DNA from: Agaricus subrufescens | Lineage: Eukaryota; Basidiomycota; Agaricomycetes; Agaricales; Agaricaceae | Reading direction: 5' to 3' | DNA: 64,000 nucleotides | Assembly: GCA_029945375.1 (NCBI GenBank) | Contig: CM057058.1 | Coordinates: forward strand, 4,278,001 to 4,342,000 | Shown: positions 45,428 to 56,181 of the stretch, piece by piece | Layout of the letters: every line of letters starts with the position of its first letter | How positions within the stretch are numbered: the first letter of the stretch is position 1 | Notes under the pieces: generated by a model | Seen by the model: the letters and a program-made list of their open reading frames with translations, nothing else | Database searches by the model: none | Told to the model about the DNA's origin: nothing | Position numbers and translations under genes: made by a program

Positions 45428-46689
45428 CTACCGCTCTTCTATAGCTAGATGATCTACTAAACAAACAGAATCTATTTCCTTTCTTCCTCCTGGTATCCTC
45501 AAACGACTGTTCAGCAAAGCGAGTACAGAGTTTCCATAAACTTTGCTGAGGGCAAGACCAGGAATGATGAATATTGAAGTGTCACTGATAGTTGACGACA
45601 CCATGTAAGTAATCGCTACCCCGGCTAATTGAAGAGGGGGTGAGTAACAACAACTTGTAGGATAAGGCTACGCACTTGTAATAAGTCCCGATTCCAAAGT
45701 CATTCGTTTTATCCTGATAAGTGAGACTTGTGTTGGTCTATATACTTGAGGTCGTTGTAAACGCCTTGAGAGCTTAATACCGCACACAAACTACATACTG
45801 GAATTTATGAACATGAAGTGGTAGAACTCACGAAGCGGAACATATATATAGTTATTACAAGATCACATAGACCTCCAGACGTCTCCCATCCCTGTAAGTG
45901 TAGGTTTTTTTGTTCAACTTAGTCACCATGAGTTAAGCAATCAGATTTGTCTTACAATTAGGTCTATAAACCGGCCAAGGCCACGTACAATAGAGAGATC
46001 CTCCACAGTCCAGTTGCGGTAGCTAGCAAAGGCGGTATATATACCAAAGGCGAATTGTACAATGGCAAGCTGCATATAACAGATGTAGTAGTGAATGTGC
46101 GGGGGTAAAAATTGTCCTTGGGCTTACCACGATTACAATTCCCGGAACCACTTTCTTTCCCGATAGCATGTAAATTCTTTGGGCGTAAAATAATTGGGAG
46201 ATGGCAGCAACTGACCGACAAAAAATCATGAAGGCAAAGAGCGGCAGATTTCAGATATAATAGTAACGCACCTGAGGCACCACACAGCGGAATTGTTATC
46301 CACATAAAACCAAAGCTGCGCAGTTCATCTCGTACTATATTAAACAACGCACTTGTAGCTTCGTTGTTGTTTGGTAAGCAAAAAATGGAGTAAAAATCAT
46401 GGAGCGCAAAAGCCGTTTGTACAGTTCCAATAGTACAGATGAATAACACTGTAGCTTTTGTCAAGCCTCTATCACCAGGAAACGACAGGTAATAGATATC
46501 TTGTTGATCAGGATCAGTAACCCTGCTATATAATCGGGGCGCTTTCTTCACTCACATGCTTGGACTATCAAGATACCGTAGAGGAGGACATCGATGCAAT
46601 AGCCAACCAGCTAGAATGTTCAAGGGTCAGACACAGGTGCATCCAAGCTGGCTGAGATTTCTCACGATAAAACCATCTCTCGCAGGCAT
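45428..46689 (-). CDS. DUF6534-like multi-pass membrane protein, copy 8
   Basis: First exon MPARDGFI. The blocks are LVGYCIDVLLYGILIVQA, YYLSFPGDRGLTKATVLF, GTVQTAFALHDFYSIFC, LRSFGFMWITIPLCGASG, VAAISQLFYAQRIYMLSG, KKVVPGIVIV, LAIVQFAFGIYTAFASYR and NWTVEDLS. The last exon has AGVAITYMVSSTISDT, FIIPGLALSKVYGNSVLALL and RIPGGRKEIDSVCLVDHLAI, ending EER at 45428. It stops a few residues before copies 4 and 7, like copy 3. It carries conservative changes in normally constant positions (SG to CG after IPL; R to G in FPGDRR). It is probably intact. Confidence 0.8.
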
Positions 46690-46829
46690 TAGAGGCGCTC
46701 AGGAGTGGGGAAATTGAGAGGAAGCAATAAGTCTTCTCGATGTGGACGTATGTTATATAAGCTAGAAGAGCACCAAAACGTTCAACTATTGGACAACTCT
46801 AACACCACCGCATTATTTGCCGCAGGGAT

Positions 46830-46850
46830 TGCATCGCCACAAAGTCTGAT
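46830..46850 (-). promoter_or_regulatory. Conserved upstream motif, DUF6534 copy 8
   Basis: On the coding strand: TCAGACTTTGTGGCGATGCA, 141 bp before the start codon. This is the most diverged member of the set; a TATATAAGCTAG box is near 46754-46765. Confidence 0.5.
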
Positions 46851-47133
46851 GGATGTATTTAATGTCCGAGCTAGATGGCTGATAAAAGCATCGGGGTCAT
46901 AGACGATCATGACAAAAGAAACTGTAGAGGTATATCTTGGTTTTTCCAGAGGCGAGTGCCTCTTCACCGAGTCGAACTGAACTTCAACAGGTCGGGATAA
47001 ATGTGACCATAAGGCTTGACAGGTGACCAGCAGGGTAAATTGAGCTGACACGAGGCTGCAGCTGATGCTGTGGATGTTCCGCAAACCCAATTTTAAGGAA
47101 AGAATGATGGGCAAAAAAATAGCGAACCAATGG

Positions 47134-47252
47134 CAGTTGCTAATATGTCCGTACAAGGCGTACTTTATCAGAAAGCACTAGTACATTTGTGATACTCCGA
47201 ACAGATAGATCCGCTAGGCATCTCACGGTCATAGTGATGAGGCTGTTCAACG
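47134..47252. repeat. Intergenic repeat shared with 45176-45290
   Basis: The second copy of the non-coding repeat, located upstream of DUF6534 copy 8 and downstream of copy 9, at a distance of 1958 bp from the first. Confidence 0.75.
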
Positions 47253-47449
47253 ACAACAGATCAGAAAATCAGACCAACGGGTTCACAGGCACACCCCTTG
47301 TGCTACAGCAAATGTACAGATTCCGCACATGGACGCAGACTAAACTACTCGAAAGTCCAAGAAACGTTTAATACAATTAGCGAAAGACTCATAATCCTGA
47401 TACTTCAAATTCGAAACCCTGGCCCCGAACTCATCCCGCTGCAACTCCG

Positions 47450-48791
47450 TCAGCCCCAGCCTCCCTCAAGCGGTACGGTGACAATATCAAATTCAAAACA
47501 AGGGTTCACCTCTTTTCTCCCATCAGGTATTCTCAAACGATTATTGAGCAAAGCGAGTAAAGAATTGCCGTATACCTTGCTAAGAGCAAGTCCTGGAAGT
47601 ATAAATATCTCGGAACCTAGGAAAAATGGTAACACGACATAGCTCATTGCCAGAGTCGCTAAAGAGAGAAAGGAAAAAAAAAAAATAGTGATGACGATGA
47701 AAATAAGTAGTGAGAATAAGTTAGTCGTGATATTGGTTATATGCATACTTGTGATGAGCCCTGATTCTAGGGTGAGAAGCTTTATCCTCGTAAGTGAGAT
47801 TCTCATCGGTCTAAATGACTGTTTGATATGCCGGGAAAACTGTTATAACGGGTAAAAAAAAATATACTAGTGGGCGAAAGTGAGGATGAATTCGAGATAC
47901 GCACAAAGCGGAACATATCAATCGTGATTATAAGATCGCATATTGCTCCAGACAACTCCCATACCTGTAAGCAAAACATTGACTTAACCATCGTGAGTCG
48001 CAGTAGTAATCAGATTTATACCTACGAGCAGATCTAGAAAGTGAGAGAACTGAGAGAGTTCCGTGGTAATTTCCCAGTTGCCGTAGCTAGCAAAGGTGAC
48101 AAGTATACCGATAGCCATTTGAGTAAGGGCAAGCTAGAAGAAAAAAAAAACAGAGGGTAGTTATTAGATATACGAGATGGATTTTGCCTTGGACTTACCC
48201 CGATTACAACTCCCGGGATCAACTTCTTGCCTGATAGTATATAAATCCTATGCGCGTAGAAGAGCTGGGACACAAAGGCAACTACCACACACAAAAAAAA
48301 ACCAACACAATGAGCACGAAAAGAGAGTAATAACGAAACACCAAAACACACCTGATGCACCACTTAACGGAATAGTCAACCACATAAAACCAAATCTATG
48401 CAAGTCAAGCCATTTCTCCAAAAACGCAACTGGACGCTTTTGACTGACGGCGACAACACAAAAGAGGGAGTAAAAATCGTGAAGAGCAAATGCGGTTTGT
48501 ATGGTTCCGATGATATACACGAATGCTACAGTAGCTTTCGTCGTCTGTCTGTCTTTTGGAAATGATATATAATAGAGATCTTGAAAGATGATATAAAATT
48601 TTTTTTCCCGAGATATGAATATGACTTTTTTTTGGTTCTCTGAATACTTACATGTTTGTGCTGTCAAGATACCATAGAGGAGAATGTCGAGGCAGTAGCC
48701 GAATAGCTATATTTACTCAAAAGGTTAGAACGTAAGAACGTAAGGGTGACCGTATACGATTCCTCACGATTGAACCATCCCGTGGAAACAT
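47450..48791 (-). CDS. DUF6534-like multi-pass membrane protein, copy 9 (divergent)
   Basis: First exon MFPRDGSI. Blocks: LFGYCLDILLYGILTAQT, LYYISFPKDRQTTKATVAF, GTIQTAFALHDFYSLFC, LHRFGFMWLTIPLSGASG, VAFVSQLFYAHRIYILSG, KKLIPGVVIG, LTQMAIGILVTFASYGNW, then CDLIITIDMFRF and RISLTRIKLLTLESGLITS. The last exon has AMSYVVLPFFLGSEIF, ILPGLALSKVYGNSLLALLN and RIPDGRKEVNPCFEFDI, ending LEGGWG at 47450. It is the most diverged member of the minus-strand series, with a different tail and without a clear copy of the shared upstream motif. It may be the older, founding member. A-rich tracts lie in its introns. Confidence 0.75.
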
Positions 48792-49706
48792 TTAGATGAG
48801 GTGCTTGGCGAAAGAAAGATCGTAAGGAAGTGACAGGTTTCCATTATTTAAAAGGTATGATTAGGCTGGGGTAAGATCTTCGAAACGTCCGGATATCTCC
48901 AATTTATCTGATACGCCACAGGGGGTTAGTGCATAGCGACACTCTGCAGTTCTGATGTTGCTTCCAATGTCAGTGACATCTTGAATCGTCTACTCTGACT
49001 CACCATACGGATAGCGCCTCCGCAGTTTGGTGTATATATCTGATGTCAAAGTGACTTCAATGCCAGAGACCAAAGAACTGGGGATGTATGATTCCAGAAG
49101 GACGCCCACTTTTGAAGCAGTAGATCGAGTTCACACACGATCCAAGTAATGAGGGCGATCGGACTACCAAGGGTATTAAGCCAGCCTGATCTACTACGTC
49201 TCCCACTGAGCGTGGCACCCTGGCAGCATTGACCAACAACGGCGACCGGGCCACGAGGAAACGCCCCTTTTTCAGAAATAACTTTTCAGTTTTTTATATT
49301 TTTAAATCAGAGTCCATACCTATTTTGCACCTATTGTCTGCTCGCCTCCGAACGTTGTAGTGTATCAGTTTCAACAGTCTGATGTATATGTCAAGCTGTG
49401 GGATTTCAATACAATAATTCACATAGGACTTTGGTCCGACGACAGCGATCGGGCGTGCGGGGGGTAGCAGGCTTCGCCAAATCCGCTGGGTCTCCTTGCA
49501 AAGCGTGGTAGTTTTGCGGCATCGTCCGGTTGCAGGTACATATGGGCACCGAGTGAATAAAATCATGATACTATAGAAACCCTGCTAAATTGCAGGTTTA
49601 AAACGTCAAACAATAATCGATCCACGAAAACAAACCAAATAAAAACAAGTAAACCATAAAGTAAGCGACCAACGCTTAAAGGTGGTAAAAAATAAAAATA
49701 AAAGCT
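48792..49706. other. Intergenic
   Basis: Upstream of copy 9 and downstream of the small membrane protein gene. Degenerate TTGATACGCCACA sequence near 48905-48920 faintly recalls the shared motif. No gene supported. Confidence 0.5.
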
Positions 49707-50222
49707 TTAATCAGAATCATGAATAACGGTGTCTCCTATAGCAACGTTTCCACCTGCACTCCAAGCTTTTCTGAAACCAAATTCAACCCAATCCCAAGCA
49801 GCAGGTTTAAATTCGCCATCAGGAACGGGACCCAGAGAGGAAGGATCATCAGCAATTTCACGGGCGGTGATATCCATCTCGAAGCGGGGTGAATAGGGAT
49901 AGGCGGTAAATCGGTGGTTGATGAGGTACGTGGTGGTCATGATGAAGCAGAGTACGGCCAGGATGAAAAAGGTACGGAACGGGCGTGGTTGTGTGAACCA
50001 GGATTTTTCTGAAAAGACGTTGACGGATGAAGTGAAACGCTGGCGAAGGGACGCTTTTGGGGGCGGGGCGAGGAAGGCGATCGAAAAGTCTTGCGTGTGG
50101 ATGGGCGACGAGGGGGTTACGATGATGGCGGGCAGTGGCGATTTCTCGGTGAGAGAAGGAAGCGAGAAGTCTTTGGATGGGTCAGAGATGTCAAGGGGGG
50201 TCAGAAGGCTGATAGAACCCAC
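49707..50222 (-). CDS. Small single-TM protein of unknown function
   Basis: A single-exon frame of 171 residues: a Ser/Pro-rich cytosol-like N-terminus (MGSISLLTPLDISDPSKDFS), a basic stretch, one membrane segment (TFFILAVLCFIMTTTYLINH, about residues 85-104), then an acidic tail with AWDWVEFGFRKAWSAGGNVA and IGDTVIHDSD. The layout suggests a type II membrane protein. It is divergent from the WD40 gene, with 300 bp between starts. I recognise no family. The long open frame with regular codon use and a definite membrane segment make a real gene likely. Confidence 0.7.
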   Translation of the reverse strand: MGSISLLTPLDISDPSKDFSLPSLTEKSPLPAIIVTPSSPIHTQDFSIAFLAPPPKASLRQRFTSSVNVFSEKSWFTQPRPFRTFFILAVLCFIMTTTYLINHRFTAYPYSPRFEMDITAREIADDPSSLGPVPDGEFKPAAWDWVEFGFRKAWSAGGNVAIGDTVIHDSD

Positions 50223-50526
50223 CGAGAGGAGCGGGTATAAGGGTGTAGTCGAGGCGTTGGGGAAGACGGTGCAGGCGGGGAGCTGGGAAATTAATGAGTG
50301 ACCGGGGTTAGGAGGCTCGAGGGGTGATCGAAGACCGACCTGGGCGCGTCATGGCAGCGGGGCAGAGAATAAACAAAAGACAAAAAAGGGCACCGCCGGG
50401 GGACAGAAAGAGTAAGGACTGTGGGTCAGCAGCGCTGGTGGGATGGGCGGATGTCGGAAAGAGAGCGCGGCAGCAGCCTGGCAACTCGAGTTAGTCAGCC
50501 ACGTGACGCGCTGTCTCTCTCCCTGC

Positions 50527-52110
50527 ATGGACGAGTCCGCGTCGCTCGCCGAGGCCCAGCTGCCCCTCGCGACCACCGTGCTCGGCCACGGCCAGTCCTA
50601 CGTCCTCGGGCTCGCCGCGCTCGACACCGCCTATGCCGCCTGGGCCTCTGCTCCCGCCCACTCCATCGATCTCGTCGACAAACCGTCTCTTCGTCTGATA
50701 CAGTCGCTGCCCGGACACGATGTCGCCACCACCTCCCTCCGCGCAGTCAACAGCATCATCAACATCCCAGGCAAAACTCTAATTTCCACCGGAAAAGATG
50801 GCTCCGTCAAAATTTGGGATCACAGATCCGGCTCACACTCCATCAAGCGTATGTCTTTTCGGAGCCGAGGAAACGAGGTGCCTTAATGTTCTCTAGTGAC
50901 AAACTTGGGGGACACTTCGCTGGGTCTGTTGAGCTGCGATGCTTCCCCAACCGGAGAGCTCGTGGCTGCGGGCACCGAATTCCAGGGACAGGACTCTTTC
51001 ATCTTGTACTGGTATGTCCCGCTCTCGATCCATCCTGCGCGTCTCTGACCCGGTCACAGGGATCCCCGTCAGCCAGCCGTTCCTGTGCGGTCACATTCTT
51101 CAACTCACTCGGATGACATCACCACCCTCTCCTTCCACCCCTATGTCTCCTCTCCTCCCCTCATACTCTCTGGTTCATCCGACGGCCTTCTCAGTATATC
51201 CAATGCGATAGAGGACGACGAAGACGAAACCGTGATGCATGTATGCTCCTGGGGTCCCAGCGTTTCACAAGCTGGATGGTATACCTCTGGCAACGCCGCC
51301 TCGGGCGTCTGGGCTGCCAGCGACATGGAAACGTTCAGTCTCTGGTCCGATCAGGTTCGAAAGATGCTTTCCTGCGAAACCCACAAACACGGCTAACACA
51401 CCTCAAGTTGGATCAACAAATTTCGCTGGACATTCGCACCCCATCTGTGCACACCACATCTCGAACATGGGTTACTGATTATCTTATCTCATGTTACCCC
51501 TCGAATAACGGCTCCATCGGGGTATACACAGGATCTAACGAGTGAGCTCAGTTGCTTCCGGACCCCATCATCTATTAAATCTTTTATTTCAGGGGTGATG
51601 TTGCCTTGATCTCACCACCGACAATATCAAGTCCAGATCCTAATATAAACGCCCTTGGGAAATGGACACTTCATTCATTGTGGACCGGCAGGCACGTCGG
51701 TGTTGTCCGCTCGATATTACCAGACGAAGCGGTAAATTTGTCACATCAACCCTAATCTTACTCTTCATACTGATTTTAAATGCATAGAACAACGTGATAA
51801 TCACCGGCGGTGAGGATGGACAAATAAATCTCTGGAAAGATGCCACTTCGTCGTTACCGCCCCTCAGCTACACACACACGTCTACCTACGACACTTCAAA
51901 GGCGAATGCCCTTGATACTGATGTTGATATGGATGCAAGTTACAATCCGCGGCAATCTCCTATGGCGTGGAGCACTAGAAAGCGCGAACGTGAGGATAGT
52001 GAAGAATCGGTCAGAAATTTTTTCTAATATTCAGCTCTGGAGCTGAAGATGTTTTTGCTAACTCATGTGTTACTTCTTTTTAGACTGGGAAGAAACCGAG
52101 AGTTTGGTAA
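50527..52110 (+). CDS. WD40-repeat protein, WDR89-like
   Basis: Five exons give a protein of about 400 residues. WD-type repeats are seen as NIPGKTLISTGKDGSVKIWD, GELVAAGTEFQGQDSFILYW, DDITTLSFHPYVSSPPLILS, GSSDGLLSISN, GDVALISP, HVGVVRSILPDEANNVIITG and GEDGQINLWKD. The C-terminus is basic and Ser/Glu-rich (STRKREREDSEES, KKPRVW), resembling a nuclear signal. Domain order, the HSDDIT-type repeat and the length fit the WDR89 family of beta-propellers of unclear function. The start MDESASLAEAQLPL follows in-frame stops. The last tiny exon carries TGKKPRVW after a phase-0 intron. Confidence 0.82.
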
Positions 52111-52785
52111 AGAAGAAAAAAGTAACGTACATATACTACATGTTTATCAAGGTCATTCTCAATCGGGGGGGAATAGAATCGAACTTTCTGTGCATGTCTC
52201 ATCAAAACTCTCACGATTAATGGATCATTGACCTGATCTTAGCGAACAAGTCGTATAAATATATGCTCGGAGTGGTCGGGAGACGCCTGTTTCAAGCTAA
52301 ACTTGACCCTTGACTTGACCATACTCTCCGTTCATCCGTCTACCCTGAGCTCTCACTTTCTGTCGCGTTTCTAAATTTTGATGCCCGTCTTCAAGCGGAG
52401 TTGAACTACCCAATCGGCTCTTAGTTTTCCCATAGACACAATTCGTTATTCGGAAATTATATGGTTCCGCAAGCGTTCTATCTGTTTCAGCCTCCCCAGG
52501 ATAAAGATTTTCATCTTGGTAGGTGAAAGACGTCTCCTTGATGGGGCTCTGTGTAAAGTATTTGAATTTAATCGATCATTACGCCGTGATTTGGATTTTT
52601 CTTTTTCATCTGCTACATTGTACGGGCACTGGTTTTGAGCACTGGTTTTTTTTGGTTATTAATCAGGGGTCAGGGTGGACAATCCTGAAAAAACATATAT
52701 AACCTCACCCATTCCTACCGTTTACTTTCCATCCCATCCCAACACACACAGAGTAACTCGAAGACTGTACTTGCCACTTGGGAAT
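52111..52785. other. Intergenic
   Basis: Contains a TATATAAC box at 52696-52703, about 85 bp before the DUF3455 start. Nothing else noticed. Confidence 0.5.
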
Positions 52786-53708
52786 CATGTTTTCGAAACT
52801 CTTTCTTACCACTCTTGCTCTCCAATTTCTTGACGTCGTCTTTGGCGCGCCTACTAACTATGCGTTATCTGGTTGCCCGTTCGCTGGGGACACTACTAGT
52901 TTGATGAACCTCCCTGCTGGGTTTCCTCAACCTAATAGTAGCTTGTCTTATGTCGCTGTCGCACTTGGTACCCAGAACTATACCTGCTCGGATGATGGTA
53001 CCTATACGTCAGTCTGCCTCTTCCGATCCTCAATGATCAACACTAATATATATATATATATGTGTATAGGAATATTGGAGCCGTCGCAGAACTCTTCGAT
53101 ATCTCCTGTCTAACCTACATCCCTTCCCTCTTCAACCGAGTCACAGACGACATAATCGAAGTTTGGGAAGCCGCCCCTAGTTCTGTGACGCCCCAAGAAA
53201 TTATCGAGACTTTCGACATGTTCAACACCAATCTCGTCTTAGGTCGGTTGTCCCATAACACCCTTTAAAAAAATACTTAAACATATTTTTTTTTGATATA
53301 TCACACAGGTCAACACTACTACGTCCCAAATCCTACTCCAGGATCCACCACCACCAACCCTAAATGGGATTTCACATCCTCCACAAACAGGTCTGATGCC
53401 TACATTATCGCCGCCAAATCATTCGGTTCTGCCGCTCCCACCGGCGCGCAAGATATCGACTGGGTATACCTCACCAACATCGCCGAGGGGGATGTTGGTG
53501 GTAATTTGGCAGATGGGGTTTATAGGACCGATACTAAACTTGGTCAACCGTCTATGGGTAGTTGTGAGCCTGGAAGTGAACCGATTCAGGTTAGGTACGC
53601 TAGTAAATATTGTGAGTTTGGTTTTTTTTTGCTTGTTTGTGTGGAGAATGTGGCTGATCTTTTTGGGATTTAGGGTTGTTTGGTGGTTCTGTTAACAACC
53701 AGAACTAA
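52786..53708 (+). CDS. Secreted DUF3455 protein, copy 1
   Basis: A signal peptide (MFSKLFLTTLALQFLDVVFG) is followed by LSYVAVALGTQNYTCSDDGT, IGAVAELFDISCLTYIPSLF, GQHYYVPNPTPGSTTTNPKW, DFTSSTNRSDAYIIAAKSFG, GAQDIDWVYLTNIAEGDVGG, LADGVYRTDTKLGQPSMGSC and IQVRYASKYWLFGG. This is a complete DUF3455 domain, common in fungi and often mislabelled as malate dehydrogenase; its function is unknown. Several N-glycosylation sequons (for example NYT, NSS) fit secretion. Introns fall after GTYT, after LVLG and inside the Trp codon of KYW. The stop is at 53708. Confidence 0.87.
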
Positions 53709-53805
53709 GAGTTGAGGACGTTTATTTAGTGTTATGGACATTATCGATAAACTACGGTGATAATTGTAAACTTGGACTAAATGTTAATGTTTAAATCTGC
53801 ATTAG

Positions 53806-54181
53806 CGTGCTGTGTTGTCTCGGAAATGTTGCCCGTGTGAAGTTGAACTCGTAGTATATTGACCGTCATATTGCATAATACAACTTTCGGTCTCTCCCCC
53901 CCTTTGCTGACCGGAAGGCACCACTAGCTGTTCGCACTGATTCCTTTGAAATCCGCTTTCCCTATCTCATACATCAGATGAGATTACCGGCACAGGTATA
54001 ATCCAGGCTGTACACAGCTACCCGGTCGATCCGATGAGGCTGTTCCAACCTCGTTCTTACCCGCCTGGAGATCTGGAGACGACTATCCCTTCCAAGCCTT
54101 CCACTCCCCACACTCATACTGCCATAGTCTCGGATACATCATTATTGGTAACGCGTACCCGGCTCCCTGTAGGAGATTTAA
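53806..54181 (+). repeat. Truncated copy of the SINE-like element
   Basis: GTGTTGTCTC at 53815 begins similarity to 20878-21230 of the element in duplication unit B. It runs through GGCACCACTA, GCTGTTCCAACCTCG, GGAGACGACTATCCCT and AACGCGTACCCGG. The 5' tRNA-like head and the 3' part are missing or diverged, as for a 5'-truncated old insertion. The rest of 53709-54552 holds no supported gene. Confidence 0.8.
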
Positions 54182-54552
54182 AAAAAATTATTTTTTTCTC
54201 AATTATTTTTCTTATGAAACGCAAACACCTTGGCAGGACAACCAAGGAAGCCATTATCCTAACCCCCAGTCAGAGAGGCAGGTAATAATCAGCTGAAATA
54301 CTTTTTGGCTAGCGATATTACAAACATCGGCCTCCGGAAAGGAAACAAGGGAAACTCGGGGCCAAAACTGATGTACTGGCAGAAGGATAGAGTGTGCTCT
54401 AATGTAAGGAAATACTTGACAAGGATGAGTAGTAAATCGCTTCTTGCAATGACCGCTTTTAGATACAGTCTAATAACAGCTCGTAAACCTGAACAAGATA
54501 CAGAGAGGAAGCAATCTGAAATGTACCCGAGATGTCCGCATATACCCAAATA

Positions 54553-56181
54553 TCATACGGCCCGAAACTCTATAGCACTCATTTTGCTCTGTTGAGCGGC
54601 TGTGCTATCCTGTGCTGTGCCTATTATCGGTGGCTCGTCACGGTGCATTCTGAGATGCAATACGACTCTACAGGCCAGAAGTGAACGAAGGGCTGCGGGA
54701 ATCCTGAAATCAAAAAACGAAGATCAGTCTTCGGTGATGTGATTATTACTTTGTATGAATTTGAAATTACATTGATAGAAGTGGTTGATATTCTCGCTTG
54801 AAAATGAAGGTATCATTAGTCAAAAAAAAAAAATAGATTAATGTAGCGCATATCAGGGACATACAGGGCTGAAAATAAAGACGAGGTTTGTGATGGATAT
54901 GCCTATCAATAGTGTCAGAAAACGTGTGTTCAATGTTATCTGAATTGGCGCACAGCTCATGTATACATAGAACAGCAAACCTGTGCGGTTTTCATGAGCA
55001 AGAATAGATTATCCCTTATGAAAAAATACACACCATCTTCATAGATTGTTCGGAGGAGGCGGTAATAACATCCCCACCAGACTGTTGCCGAGAACTTTAG
55101 TGGATGCAAACTTAAGTAGAGGCAGAAAAAACCTACGAGTGGATGCTCCCCGAATGAGCAGTAAACCCAAGTTAACTATATTGTTTATTTAAGTAAGACG
55201 GGATATTTCATAAGAATGTGGGCTAACCGGTATCCAAAACTGTAACAGCGATGAAAGCAACAGCCAAGTGGAAGCTTTGGAAGGTCTGAATACATCCGAT
55301 TGAATGACCAATTACGGGCATCTTTGCATCTAGGATGAATGTCAGCAGATAGTCCGTTGAGTCATTAGAAGTTGTTGCTTACGGCTCGTGTGCTTAAAGG
55401 ACAATATACTGAGCACTAGTACGGCAATTGTTAACACCGTATATAACCCGAATGCAAGACAAGTGACAGATCTTCGTTGTTCCCAGAGAGCCACAGTGCG
55501 AACGGTCAAAATCACTGCCGGTTGCAGTGCATTGCAAATTGATCAGCTTACAGAGAATGTGGAAATATAATTTCTGCTTACTCGTGGCACAGAAAATGGT
55601 AGCGGCAATTGTTACTACCAATATCTCAAGCCAAATATCTTGAAAAGCATGATAATCAACTCACGTAATATGGCATCATACAATATTGTACAAGTCGACT
55701 CTGAGAGCCTGTAGTCAAATTGATCTATGATTCGGAGCATCATAGTCGTAACACACACTGAAGGTGGGAGTGAGCCTCACAATATAATATCATGGGACAA
55801 TAGGCAAGGGTCAAATAACGTGCCAGTAGGTATGACACGGTTAGTTTACTCCACTTCGCCTTCCATACTAGTTCGACTTCTAGGCCAAGAGTGGTGATCC
55901 AGTCATAGTACTAGCACATGTATGTCGTTGTCTTGAAAAATGGCTGGCAAATGGCAGGACCTACCATAACTACAAAACAAGCCACTTGCATTTTACTGTA
56001 AGTCATTTCCATCAGCGGATCTTGCCAGCATATGACGTACAATTTATATTCTATTAGTATAAATCAATTCATATAAGTCTCGTAGGAGAAGTGAATCATC
56101 ACGTACGCAGGCTATTCGGACAAACTTGAGGACTTGTTCAAGTTCTTGGATTATTGAGGGGGGAGAACCTAGATCTCCCAT
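54553..56181 (-). CDS. DUF6533-domain multi-pass membrane protein
   Basis: Built from small exons. N-terminal MGDLGSPPSIIQELEQVLKF leads to MEMTYSKMQVACFVVM and the defining block YYDWITTLGLEVELVWKAKW followed by SKLTVSYLLARYLTL. The 3' part includes LLRTIYEDGVYFF, TLNTRFLTLLIGISITNLVF and the last exon IPAALRSLLACRVVLHLRMH, ending in FRAV at 54553. The D.....T...EVELVWK.KWS pattern is the DUF6533 signature of basidiomycete multi-helix proteins, a family thought to be related in layout to DUF6534. Exons between about 55150 and 55650 could not be placed with confidence. The start could also be 12-26 codons upstream. The short exons make the gene easy to overlook. Confidence 0.65.
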
